Assembly (NCBI GenBank): GCA_900539605.1
Contig: UQCS01000041.1
Location: 1-12,349 of the forward strand
Reading direction: 5' to 3'
Length of the DNA stretch: 12,349 bases
Source: an uncultured Azospirillum sp.
Lineage (GTDB): Bacteria > Pseudomonadota > Alphaproteobacteria > RF32 > CAG-239
Shown here one piece after another: positions 1 through 6,786 of this stretch. Within the stretch, counting starts at the first letter, position 1; the number at the start of each line of letters is the position of its first letter. A program made the position numbers and the translations under genes. The notes under the pieces are model-generated. The model was not told the DNA's origin. It saw only the letters and a program-made list of their open reading frames with translations, and ran no database searches.

Positions 1-617
1 TATTCGATACAGCAGTCGACGGCTTTTCTGACAAAGCTTTTCATCCGTCCGAGCATGCCGGCGGGCTGTTCTCCGTCACTGTTTTCTTCAACCGTTTCCG
101 CCACCGTCTCAACGCCGGTCGTACCTTCTGTTTCCCCAAGCGACGAAAGCTGTCCGCTCAGTTTCTTGACGTCGTCAAAACTCTCTTCAATCCATTTGAC
201 ATCCTCAAGATCAAGCAGTTTCATGTTCAGGCCCCAGAAAAGACAGTAAAGTTCGTACGACTGGTCAAACAATTTGTACGCTTCTGCCTTGTGACCCAGA
301 CTCTGCTGTTTGGTTCCAACTTCCATCAGACGCATCGATGCCGAAAGAAGATGCTTTGAAATACACCAGACCTCACCTTCATACGCCGGTATAACCTTCT
401 GCATCAGCTGCTTGCGCGTCTCCCGGATCTGCTCAATCAGTTCATAGTACGAACTCTTACCCGTTTTCGCGCCCGAAAACATCAGATGTTCTTCAATCGA
501 AATCAGATTCATGATCCCAATCGTCAGATCCTGATCCGACGAAAGGTCTTTCGGATTCACTTTCTTGCCCGAATCCAGCTTCTCTACATATTCTTTGATT
601 TTCTTTTCTCTGCTCAC
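1..617 (-). CDS. Soluble helical protein of unknown function, 3' end cut by window edge
   Basis: The minus-strand frame is open from a GTG at 615-617 to the left edge, giving 205 visible residues and no stop. The start is set by an AGGAG Shine-Dalgarno (626-630) eight bases upstream; an in-frame TAG lies just before it. The protein has no signal peptide or membrane span. It is rich in Lys/Glu and predicted mostly helical: a charged N-terminus (residues 1-30), a helical core (30-155) with distinctive stretches GEVWCISKHLL (81-91) and ASMRLMEVG (93-101), and an acidic low-complexity linker (about 160-185). It begins 11 bases after the stop of the membrane-protein gene at 629-1180, so the two are surely co-transcribed. 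I do not recognise a named family. From memory the core resembles hypothetical proteins seen beside similar CxxC membrane proteins in Patescibacteria, which I cannot verify. A role at the inner membrane with its partner is inference only. Confidence 0.8.
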   Translation of the reverse strand, partial: MSREKKIKEYVEKLDSGKKVNPKDLSSDQDLTIGIMNLISIEEHLMFSGAKTGKSSYYELIEQIRETRKQLMQKVIPAYEGEVWCISKHLLSASMRLMEVGTKQQSLGHKAEAYKLFDQSYELYCLFWGLNMKLLDLEDVKWIEESFDDVKKLSGQLSSLGETEGTTGVETVAETVEENSDGEQPAGMLGRMKSFVRKAVDCCIE

Positions 618-628
618 AATAACAACTC

Positions 629-1180
629 CTAGAAAGAATACAATTCGCCGGCTTTGTTGCACAACGGATTATAATAAAAATAAACGCTGAGCGCCGCCAG
701 CGCCAAAACCGGAACCACAACTTTTTCAAACGGAAAATGAGCATGACCGCCGTTTTTGGCTTTCATCCACTGATAAAAATGATTTGACAGAATCAGCACC
801 ACCGCCCCGGCAATCACACTGAACAAAAACGGATCCAGATAAAGGAAGCCCAGCAACGGTTCCGGGCGGTATTCCATCTGGCTGACATACATAAAACCGA
901 TCATCGCCACACTGAGGACAATCAGCCAAAAATCACGGCCGGCAAAATGCCAGTTTTTCTTATCAAACCAAACAATCATCCAATAACCGAGCAATGCCAG
1001 CAGCGCACCGGCCCACACACCGACAACGCTGTCGTCAACACCGAAATAGCGGGCAACTTCAAGTGAAGCGGCAACTGCTACCGTACAAACCGCGCAGGCC
1101 GGGTTGGCAAAGGCCGGAAGCGTCCACACCACTGTCAGCAGCAAAAACAATCCTAACATCATTTTGATTTTCCTTATCAT
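629..1180 (-). CDS. Small multi-pass inner-membrane protein with periplasmic CxxC motif
   Basis: This encodes 183 residues from ATG 1178-1180. The N-terminus MIRKIKMM plus a hydrophobic run ending LPAFA is a good Sec signal, with likely cleavage after A25 (AFA|NPAC). The mature protein then starts next to a CAVC pair (C29, C32) on the periplasmic side. Four further hydrophobic spans follow, at about residues 52-71, 83-99, 116-138 and 153-170, and a third cysteine sits in the conserved-looking tail NPLC (C174). Upstream starts exist in frame, but they precede the signal and lack a ribosome site; a start at M7 (ATG ending at 1162) has the better AAGGA spacing and is an alternative. The CxxC suggests thiol redox, metal or cluster binding, but there is no thioredoxin fold, so no function is assigned. 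It is the first gene of an operon with the soluble protein at 1-617. Confidence 0.82.
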   Translation of the reverse strand: MIRKIKMMLGLFLLLTVVWTLPAFANPACAVCTVAVAASLEVARYFGVDDSVVGVWAGALLALLGYWMIVWFDKKNWHFAGRDFWLIVLSVAMIGFMYVSQMEYRPEPLLGFLYLDPFLFSVIAGAVVLILSNHFYQWMKAKNGGHAHFPFEKVVVPVLALAALSVYFYYNPLCNKAGELYSF

Positions 1181-1296
1181 TAAAACAATTACTTTCTGCT
1201 TATAATATAATCTCTCAACTTGCAAATATTTTTTATTGATTATGCGGAGAATTTTAGCTACAAAATAAACATTATCCCCTTTCTGGAGAAAACAAG
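1181..1296. promoter_or_regulatory. Divergent intergenic promoter region
   Basis: This AT-rich spacer separates the minus-strand membrane-protein operon from plus-strand hydE. For hydE, TTGATT (1236-1241) and TACAAA (1259-1264) are spaced 17 bases apart and may be a weak -35/-10 pair. A GGAG Shine-Dalgarno (1285-1288) lies eight bases before the hydE ATG and fixes that start. For the minus strand, a TTGCAA at 1220-1225 and nearby TATAAG-like sequence are suggestive, but the spacing is poor. No terminator or strong palindrome is visible. Confidence 0.4.
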
Positions 1297-2328
1297 ATGT
1301 ACCGCCTGATTCAAAAAGCTGCCGAACAGCATAGTCTTAACCGCGAAGAACTGATTGCGCTGCTTCGCAACGACGAAATCAACCGACAGCTTTTTGAAAC
1401 GGCGGACGAAGTGAGGCGGCAGCAGGTCGGAGACGGCATTCACTTACGCGGACTGATCGAATTTTCCAACTTCTGCCGCAATAACTGCCGTTACTGCGGA
1501 TTGCGCCGGGACAATTTCAACATTGAACGTTATCGGATTGACGAAGATACTATTTTTAAGTTAGCCGAACACGCCGCCGTTAATATGAAGCTGCGAACCG
1601 TGGTTTTGCAATCGGGAGAAGATTTGCATTTTACCACCGAAAAGCTCTGCAGCATCATCCGCCGTATTAAAAGTCTGGGCGTGGCATTAACACTCAGCAT
1701 CGGCGAAAAAAGCCTTGAAGAATACCGTGCTTACCGCGAAGCCGGAGCCGACCGTTTTTTATTACGGATCGAAACCACCGACAAACAGCTTTATCTTGAC
1801 CACGATCCGGGAATGGACTGGGAACAGCGTGCCGATTGTATCTGCAATCTCGGACGCGCCGGCCTTGAAATCGGCACCGGCGTTCTGGTCGGACTGCCGG
1901 GACAAAAAACAGAAACTTATGCCGACGACATTTTATTTTTTAAACAAGTCAATGCCGATATGATCGGCATCGGTCCTTTCATCCCCCATCCGGACACCCC
2001 GCTCAAAACCGCTGCCGGCGGCACGTTGACGATGGCCCTAAAAGTCATGGCGCTGACACGGCTGTTGCTGCCCGACATCAATATCCCGGCCACCACCGCC
2101 ATGGAAACGCTGGCCGAAAACGGGCAGATTATGGCCCTGAAAGCCGGCGCCAACGTGATCATGCCCAACGTCACCCTCACTCAATATCGTAAACATTATG
2201 AACTGTATCCCGGAAAATCGACCACCGGATATACACCGGACGAGAGTCTGAAGGCCGTCAAAGATAAAATTGCCGCACTAGGACGTTTTGTCGCCGAAGA
2301 TTACGGATTTCGCCGTCAAAAAAGATAA
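1297..2328 (+). CDS. hydE: HydE, radical SAM maturase of [FeFe]-hydrogenase
   Basis: This is a 343-residue radical SAM protein of the biotin-synthase-like branch. The SAM cluster motif is CRNNCRYC (C60, C64, C67) in the context IEFSNFC...CGLRRDN, which is typical of HydE. The GEDL at residues 107-110 and the (beta/alpha)6-8 barrel length also fit. HydE, with HydF and HydG, builds the 2Fe subcluster of the H-cluster in the cytoplasm and helps make the dithiomethylamine bridge. Length matches the family (about 345-350). The extra C-terminal cysteines that carry a dispensable second cluster in Thermotoga maritima HydE are absent: the corresponding YPGK is followed by STTGY. No hydF, hydG or hydrogenase gene is in the window. 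The close relative PylB (methylornithine synthase) is the main alternative and is less likely without other pyl genes. The start is supported by GGAG at 1285-1288. Confidence 0.88.
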   Translation: MYRLIQKAAEQHSLNREELIALLRNDEINRQLFETADEVRRQQVGDGIHLRGLIEFSNFCRNNCRYCGLRRDNFNIERYRIDEDTIFKLAEHAAVNMKLRTVVLQSGEDLHFTTEKLCSIIRRIKSLGVALTLSIGEKSLEEYRAYREAGADRFLLRIETTDKQLYLDHDPGMDWEQRADCICNLGRAGLEIGTGVLVGLPGQKTETYADDILFFKQVNADMIGIGPFIPHPDTPLKTAAGGTLTMALKVMALTRLLLPDINIPATTAMETLAENGQIMALKAGANVIMPNVTLTQYRKHYELYPGKSTTGYTPDESLKAVKDKIAALGRFVAEDYGFRRQKR

Positions 2329-2350
2329 ATTTTATCAGTATCTGCAGGGT

Positions 2351-2378
2351 TTACAACTTAAATAATTCGTGATAAAAT
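2351..2378 (+). promoter_or_regulatory. Possible promoter of the homospermidine synthase gene
   Basis: TTACAA (2351-2356) and TAAAAT (2373-2378) are separated by 16 bases, in an AT-rich spacer after hydE. This would give a leader of about 55 nt containing the hairpin at 2406-2433. Since hydE has no visible terminator, read-through from hydE is also possible. Confidence 0.35.
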
Positions 2379-2405
2379 TATATATTATAAAGGACATTTA
2401 GAGCG

Positions 2406-2433
2406 CCTTGAACTGTTTTAACCCCGGTAAAGG
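2406..2433 (+). promoter_or_regulatory. Hairpin covering the Shine-Dalgarno of homospermidine synthase
   Basis: CCTT (2406-2409) can pair with AAGG (2430-2433), and ACTG (2412-2415) with CGGT (2425-2428, one G-U pair), leaving a nine-base loop. The 3' arm is the AAAGGA ribosome site of the gene starting at 2442, so the fold would hide it. The stem is short and interrupted, so its stability is uncertain. Confidence 0.35.
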
Positions 2434-2441
2434 AATTTGCA

Positions 2442-3794
2442 ATGCCCCGCTTTGACAAAAAAATCGTTTTATTCGGCTTCGGAGCTGTGGGCCGCAGCGC
2501 TTTAACCGTGTTGGAAAAAGAAGTTAGTTTTGCCCCTGCCAGGCTTTTGATTATCGACCGTCTGCCGCAGCCTTTTGAACTGCCCTACCGCTACCTTCAG
2601 GCCGAACTTCACCCGGGCGGACAGGAAAGCCTTTTTTCTCCGCATCTCGAAGCCGGCGACATGCTGCTCGATTTCAGTTCCGAAACCGACTGTTTGGAAA
2701 CACTTAAATGGTGCCGTCAGAACAGCATCATGTACCTCAACACCGGTGATAACGAATGGCCGGACAAAGAGTGGAAAAACATATACGATCATTATCAGGA
2801 AAACGAACAGTTTTTTCAAAACGGACGTCGCGACGGCGCTACCTGCATTATTCATCACGGCGCCAACCCCGGTTCTGTTTCCCATTTTGTCAAAAAAGGG
2901 TTGGCCGATATCGTTGCCGAAGCAGATGGCAGCACAGAATGTTCTTTTGACCGCCGCCGTGCCGCCGATTTGCTGAAAGACGGATGGTGGGGCGAACTGG
3001 CCGAATTTCTCGGTGTTAAAACCATTCACTCCAGCGACTGTGATATCCAGGAATTTGACCCGCAAACATTGCGGCCAGGCGCTTTTTACAGCACTTGGAA
3101 TCCGCCGACTTTTTTTAACGAAAGTACCGCATTGGCGGAAGTGCGTTCCGGTACGTTTGAGCCCGGTCTTCACCCGCTGGCGGTCAAAGCCGACCGCCGA
3201 GACGGCTGGCAGGAACTGAACCGGCGCGGCACCGAATGTTTGGCCGACGGCTGGACTCCGGCAGGAAAATATACCGGGATGATCATCGGCCATGAAGAAA
3301 TTTTTTCGATTTCCGATTGTCTGTCGGTTTACAATTCGGACGGAACGCTGCGCTATCGTCCGACGGTCTATTTTGTTTACCGTGCCAGCAATGCTGCCAT
3401 GAAGGCCTTGCAAATTCAGGCAAACAGAGGCTATACGGATCCAGACGATTACCAGTTGATTGAAAAAGGAATCACGGCCGGTACCGAATACGTCGGCGTA
3501 TTGATTATGGGCGACCGTTTCAAACCGCACTGGGTCGGCAATTGCCTGACACTTGAGCATATAAACAAATATTTTCCCAAACAAACCCCCACTATTTTAC
3601 AAGTAGCCGTACCGGCCGTTGCTGCCGTTTCTTACATGATCCGTCATCCGCAAATCGGCATTTGCTACCCGGATGAACTGCCGTACGAACCGCTTCTTGA
3701 GGTTATTGAGAAATATGCGGGACCAACCATTTCCGTCACTGCCGATATCAATTGCCGCCACGATATAAGCCGGGACATTTACGCCGTAAATTAA
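2442..3794 (+). CDS. hss: Homospermidine synthase (saccharopine-dehydrogenase-like fold)
   Basis: This 450-residue enzyme starts with a Rossmann NAD site, GFGAVG (residues 12-17). Bacterial homospermidine synthase makes sym-homospermidine from two putrescines, or from putrescine and spermidine, through an NAD-bound oxidation/reduction cycle in the cytoplasm. Family landmarks visible are GANPGSVSHFVKKG (140-153), IHSSDCDIQ (195-203), STW (217-219) with E227 eight residues on, and GHEEIFSISD (283-292) followed by RYRPT. The W219/E227 pair has the same spacing as W229/E237, which I recall as active-site residues of the Blastochloris viridis enzyme. Where that enzyme has a Glu in the AERD motif, this protein seems to have Asp (D199). 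Length is slightly under the family's usual 470-480. The start has AAAGGA seven bases upstream. Carboxynorspermidine or saccharopine dehydrogenase are relatives that fit the motifs less well. Polyamine partner genes are not in the window. Confidence 0.87.
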   Translation: MPRFDKKIVLFGFGAVGRSALTVLEKEVSFAPARLLIIDRLPQPFELPYRYLQAELHPGGQESLFSPHLEAGDMLLDFSSETDCLETLKWCRQNSIMYLNTGDNEWPDKEWKNIYDHYQENEQFFQNGRRDGATCIIHHGANPGSVSHFVKKGLADIVAEADGSTECSFDRRRAADLLKDGWWGELAEFLGVKTIHSSDCDIQEFDPQTLRPGAFYSTWNPPTFFNESTALAEVRSGTFEPGLHPLAVKADRRDGWQELNRRGTECLADGWTPAGKYTGMIIGHEEIFSISDCLSVYNSDGTLRYRPTVYFVYRASNAAMKALQIQANRGYTDPDDYQLIEKGITAGTEYVGVLIMGDRFKPHWVGNCLTLEHINKYFPKQTPTILQVAVPAVAAVSYMIRHPQIGICYPDELPYEPLLEVIEKYAGPTISVTADINCRHDISRDIYAVN

Positions 3795-3819
3795 TTTTAG
3801 CAAAAAAAGACAAAAGAGC

Positions 3820-3848
3820 TTGATGTTTTTGTCAAGATCAGATAATAT
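3820..3848 (+). promoter_or_regulatory. Sigma70-type promoter for the repeat-protein gene
   Basis: TTGATG (3820-3825) and TAATAT (3843-3848) are 17 bases apart, which is a near-ideal pair. The predicted transcript starts near 3855 and leaves a leader of about 38 nt. The -35 box lies in the loop of an inverted repeat (GACAAAA 3809-3815 with TTTTGTC 3827-3833), which has no T-run and might be an operator. Confidence 0.6.
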
Positions 3849-3892
3849 GATTTTGTGAAAATAATTTTTATAACTACATAATACCTATTAGT

Positions 3893-5011
3893 ATGAAGAA
3901 TAAAAACGCTTTCGTTTCTTATCAGGAAACCACACCGAACTACATTATCGGAATGCTTGATGCCGCAAACCAGGAAGCCATCATGCTGACCGTAATCGCC
4001 CACAAGCAATACGACCGCCTGCTGCCGATGGTTAACAGCGGTTATAAAGTCAGTATCCGGGTTCTGGAAACCTTAAAATGGTGCGGAAAAGAAAACTTCA
4101 TCTGCCGCTTTCTCGACAACGGCTTCGAATTTTTCGGAGATTACAAGCACCTGCTGAACTTCCTTAATGTATTTCTCGGCCCTAAAAACGCCGCGGCTTA
4201 CATTATGGAAAACAATCTCCGGATGGTGGACGAGAACTGCAACAGCTGCTGGTGCCGTACAGCCAAGCTGCTGACACCTCAGCAACTGGCCGAAAACGGA
4301 TACTGGGACGAACTGGTACGCCGCCACAACTGGGAAGTTCTGGCCAAAAACGGACAGGCCGACCTCATTATCAACAGTGGCCAATACCAAAGTCCTGCTG
4401 CCATCAGCATTCTGAAGCGCTATAACCTGACCGAACGAATCATTGAGTTGAAAAAATTTGAATGGCTCACCAAAATCGTCGGTGGCGAAAAGCTGCTTTA
4501 CCAACACAAACAATTTGAGCTTCTGTATCGGTGCCGTACTCAACTGACCAACTGGACCGAGAAAGAAACCCTCAAAGAACTGTGCCGTTGCCCGGAGGGC
4601 CGCAAGCTGTTGTATAACCATAAGGAATACGGCGCTCTGATCAAAAACGACTGTACGGAGTTTTTCATCCAAGACCAACTTTGGGAAATTCTTGCCCGTT
4701 TCGGCCGTTATGATCTGATCAACTGGGAACTGTGGTATCAGAAGGAAAAAGAGAAAGTCGACACTCAAGTCGGATTTCACGACATGAACGACTTCTACGT
4801 TCATGCCGCCGCTGCCAAAGAATGGAAGTATCTGCTTTGGGACAAACAACGAAAGTTGTTGTTCAAGCATCACAAATTCAATTTGTGGCGACAAACTTTC
4901 ACCGCTTCGGAAGACAGCGGGGAAAAAGAAAAACAGCCCCTGTTTGCTCAGCTGCAGGAAAAATTCAGCCGAAAGTTCCGTCCCTGTGAGGATGATGAAG
5001 ATCTGGATTAA
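3893..5011 (+). CDS. Unknown protein with degenerate helical repeats, probably lineage-specific
   Basis: This 372-residue protein belongs to no family I recognise. It has no signal peptide and no membrane span, and is rich in Leu, Lys, Asn, Tyr and Trp. Its body looks like tandem helical repeats: the unit KLL(Y/F)xH(K/H)x(F/Y) occurs at residues 200-208, 238-246 and 321-329, and looser W..L...G units occur at about 138-165 and 264-280. Cysteines are unusually common for a cytoplasmic protein, including CNSCWC (116-121) and CRC (231-233). The tail (336-372) is charged and probably disordered, ending in acidic residues. The coding reality is supported by an upstream promoter and a terminator at 5031. 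No clear Shine-Dalgarno precedes ATG 3893, so the start is less certain. The repeat layout suggests a protein-binding scaffold, loosely like ankyrin-type solenoids; this is inference. Confidence 0.82.
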   Translation: MKNKNAFVSYQETTPNYIIGMLDAANQEAIMLTVIAHKQYDRLLPMVNSGYKVSIRVLETLKWCGKENFICRFLDNGFEFFGDYKHLLNFLNVFLGPKNAAAYIMENNLRMVDENCNSCWCRTAKLLTPQQLAENGYWDELVRRHNWEVLAKNGQADLIINSGQYQSPAAISILKRYNLTERIIELKKFEWLTKIVGGEKLLYQHKQFELLYRCRTQLTNWTEKETLKELCRCPEGRKLLYNHKEYGALIKNDCTEFFIQDQLWEILARFGRYDLINWELWYQKEKEKVDTQVGFHDMNDFYVHAAAAKEWKYLLWDKQRKLLFKHHKFNLWRQTFTASEDSGEKEKQPLFAQLQEKFSRKFRPCEDDEDLD

Positions 5012-5030
5012 ACTGAATTTCAACTTCAAA

Positions 5031-5062
5031 AAAGAAACCGCCCCAAAGGCGGTTTCTTTTTT
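5031..5062. terminator. Bidirectional intrinsic terminator between convergent genes
   Basis: A perfect 12-bp stem (5031-5042 with 5048-5059) has a five-base loop. It is followed by T-rich sequence on the plus strand and, read in reverse, by T-rich sequence on the minus strand. It ends both the repeat-protein gene and the flavodiiron gene. Confidence 0.92.
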
Positions 5063-5075
5063 GTATCTACAACTT

Positions 5076-6257
5076 TTACAAACTGATCAGTTCGCGGACG
5101 CGTTGTTTCAACTGCTCCAACACTTCGGCTTTGGGTGTATATTTTTCTTCAAAAGGCATCACCGTCTGCCAGCCCAAGTCTTCATAGACCTGCTGAATCT
5201 GTTTGACCACACCTGGTTTCCATCCGTAAGATCCGAAAACCAGCGCTTTTTTTCCGCGCGGTGCCAGTCCTTTCATATAAGTAACAAAAGCAGCCACACG
5301 CGGAAAAAGTTGATTGTTTAGGGTCGGATTGCCGATGCAAACATAAGCCGCATCCAGAAAATCAACCATCACTGCCGAAATATCATCAACGGCCAGACAA
5401 TGTTTGGTCACCGGAATCCCGGCATCCTGAAATTCGGCCATTACCGTTTCGGCCATTTTGGCGGTTGCTCCCCACATGGAATCGTAAACGACCACTGCTT
5501 TGCCTTCATTGCGGCCCGAAGCCCATTTGGCATACAGGCCGAGAATCGTGTCAACTTCTTCCTTTCCCGACCAAATGCAGCCGTGAGAGGGAGCAATCAT
5601 CTCAATATCCAGTCCAAGATTGCCGGCCGTATTCAGAGCTTTTTCAGCCTGAGCGCCGAATGGAAACAGAATATTAGCATAATAGCTTTTGGCTTCATTG
5701 AACACAATATCCAACGGCTGTTCGGAAGCAAACAATCCGTCCGAAGCCAAATGCTGTCCGAAACCGTCGTTTGACAACAGCAATTTTTCTTCGCGAACAT
5801 AGGTCATCATCGAATCAGGCCAGTGCAGCATCGGCGTCGTCATAAAAGTCAGACTGCGGTTGCCGAGCGAGACCGTTTCGCCGGTGGTTACCAATTTATA
5901 ATTCCAACCGGCAGTGTCAAAGTGGGCTTCCAGCGCCATTTTTCCGGCATTGTCGGTAATAATAACCGCCTGCGGCGCCAATTTCATGATTTCGGGAATA
6001 TTTCCAGAATGGTCCATCTCGACATGATTGACAACGACATAGCTGATTTTTGAGAAATCAACCACGCTGCGAACCCGCGCAATCATTTCTTCCGACATGT
6101 AATTCTTAACACCGTCGACCAAAGTAATTTTTTCATCCATGATCAGATAGGAATTGTAGGTAGAACCGTGAGGAGTGGCGTACCCGTGAAATTCTCTCAG
6201 GTTCCAATCTTTAACTCCCACCCAGTAGATGTTGTTTTTAATTTCTTTCGCTTGCAT
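5076..6257 (-). CDS. fprA: Class A flavodiiron protein (oxygen/NO reductase, FprA/ROO type)
   Basis: This 393-residue cytoplasmic protein has a beta-lactamase-like diiron domain (about 1-250) fused to a flavodoxin domain (about 253-393). Diiron ligands visible are H78, E80, D82 and H83 in HVEMDH, H145, D164 and H225. The FMN phosphate loop is in YDSMWGATAKMAE (258-270). Flavodiiron proteins reduce O2 to water, or NO to N2O, using electrons usually from rubredoxin, and protect anaerobes from oxygen. There is no fused rubredoxin or flavin-reductase domain, so this is the simple class A form and needs an external donor. The rubredoxin-like domain of the neighbouring rubrerythrin is not known to serve. 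The start has AAGGA seven bases upstream. It is divergent from perR-rbr and shares a regulatory region with a Fur/PerR box, which implies co-control. All family ligands appear intact. Confidence 0.95.
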   Translation of the reverse strand: MQAKEIKNNIYWVGVKDWNLREFHGYATPHGSTYNSYLIMDEKITLVDGVKNYMSEEMIARVRSVVDFSKISYVVVNHVEMDHSGNIPEIMKLAPQAVIITDNAGKMALEAHFDTAGWNYKLVTTGETVSLGNRSLTFMTTPMLHWPDSMMTYVREEKLLLSNDGFGQHLASDGLFASEQPLDIVFNEAKSYYANILFPFGAQAEKALNTAGNLGLDIEMIAPSHGCIWSGKEEVDTILGLYAKWASGRNEGKAVVVYDSMWGATAKMAETVMAEFQDAGIPVTKHCLAVDDISAVMVDFLDAAYVCIGNPTLNNQLFPRVAAFVTYMKGLAPRGKKALVFGSYGWKPGVVKQIQQVYEDLGWQTVMPFEEKYTPKAEVLEQLKQRVRELISL

Positions 6258-6315
6258 TTTTGCATCCTTACATATATTGTTTTAGTTGGATATAAAATAA
6301 TCATGTAATTTTAAG

Positions 6316-6344
6316 TTGACAACCTGTTTTTTTAAGGTTATCAA
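6316..6344 (+). promoter_or_regulatory. perR-rbr promoter within an inverted repeat
   Basis: TTGACA (6316-6321) and TATCAA (6339-6344) are 17 bases apart. The two boxes form the outer ends of a 10-bp inverted repeat with one mismatch (6316-6325 against 6335-6344, nine-base spacer), so a dimeric regulator could cover the promoter. On the minus strand, TTGTCA (complement of 6317-6322) with TATTTT (complement of 6294-6299) may serve fprA. Confidence 0.55.
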
Positions 6345-6345
6345 C

Positions 6346-6364
6346 AATAATAATAATCATTATC
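6346..6364. promoter_or_regulatory. Fur/PerR-type operator
   Basis: The 19 bases AATAATAATAATCATTATC match the classical Fur consensus GATAATGATAATCATTATC at 17 of 19 positions. The box covers the predicted start point of the perR-rbr transcript and lies just upstream of the perR ATG, as expected for autoregulation. Given the regulator encoded next to it, PerR is the likely binder. Confidence 0.72.
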
Positions 6365-6381
6365 ATTTATAAGGGTAATAA

Positions 6382-6774
6382 ATGAAATATTCCAGACAGC
6401 GCGAGCTGATTTTGAAAACTTTACGCGAAAACTGCATCCACCCGACAGCAGAACAACTTTGTGAGTTGATTCGCAAAGAAGAACCGACCGTCAGCCTGGC
6501 TACAGTTTACCGCAATCTCAATCTGCTGGCAGAAAACGGAATCGTCAAAAAAATCGAAGGGCTTGACGGAACTGCCCATTTTGATCATCAAACGCACGAT
6601 CATTACCATTTTATCTGCACAGAATGCCATAAGGTCTGTGACATACCCTACGACATTGCGCCCGATCTGGCTGCCGACGTTAAGCGGCAAACCGGGCTGA
6701 CGGTCGAAACTTATGATATTTCGTTTCGCGGAATATGCAAAGAATGTCAAAATTCAACCAACAACTTAAATTAA
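6382..6774 (+). CDS. perR: PerR-like peroxide sensor, Fur family
   Basis: This is a 130-residue Fur-family repressor. The N-terminal winged helix contains HPTAEQL (20-26) and the recognition helix SLATVYRNL (38-46). The dimerisation part has HYHF (74-77), CTEC (C79, C82) and CKEC (C119, C122), the four structural zinc ligands. Putative regulatory metal ligands are H20, D68, H74, H76 and D87. The Asp at D87 (KVCDI), where Fur proteins normally have Glu, is the residue that distinguishes peroxide-sensing PerR in Bacillus subtilis (D104). Iron-loaded PerR is inactivated by metal-catalysed histidine oxidation, which releases its targets. The gene is 12 bases upstream of rubrerythrin, clearly one operon, and faces a flavodiiron gene, both classic PerR targets. 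The Fur box upstream suggests autorepression. A true Fur is less likely. Confidence 0.88.
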   Translation: MKYSRQRELILKTLRENCIHPTAEQLCELIRKEEPTVSLATVYRNLNLLAENGIVKKIEGLDGTAHFDHQTHDHYHFICTECHKVCDIPYDIAPDLAADVKRQTGLTVETYDISFRGICKECQNSTNNLN

Positions 6775-6786
6775 GGAGCTTAAACT

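Noticed and set aside
1297..2328. PylB or biotin synthase instead of HydE
   Set aside because: The CxxxCxxC context with CGLRRDN and the C-terminal YPGK region match HydE best, and no pyl or bio genes are nearby.
2502..3584. 360-codon minus-strand open frame
   Set aside because: It lies fully antisense to homospermidine synthase, has no ribosome site and no family likeness, and is a frame shadow of a GC-skewed gene.
4073..5029. 318-codon minus-strand open frame
   Set aside because: It is antisense to the repeat-protein gene and crosses its stop. The plus frame has a promoter and terminator, and this one has neither.
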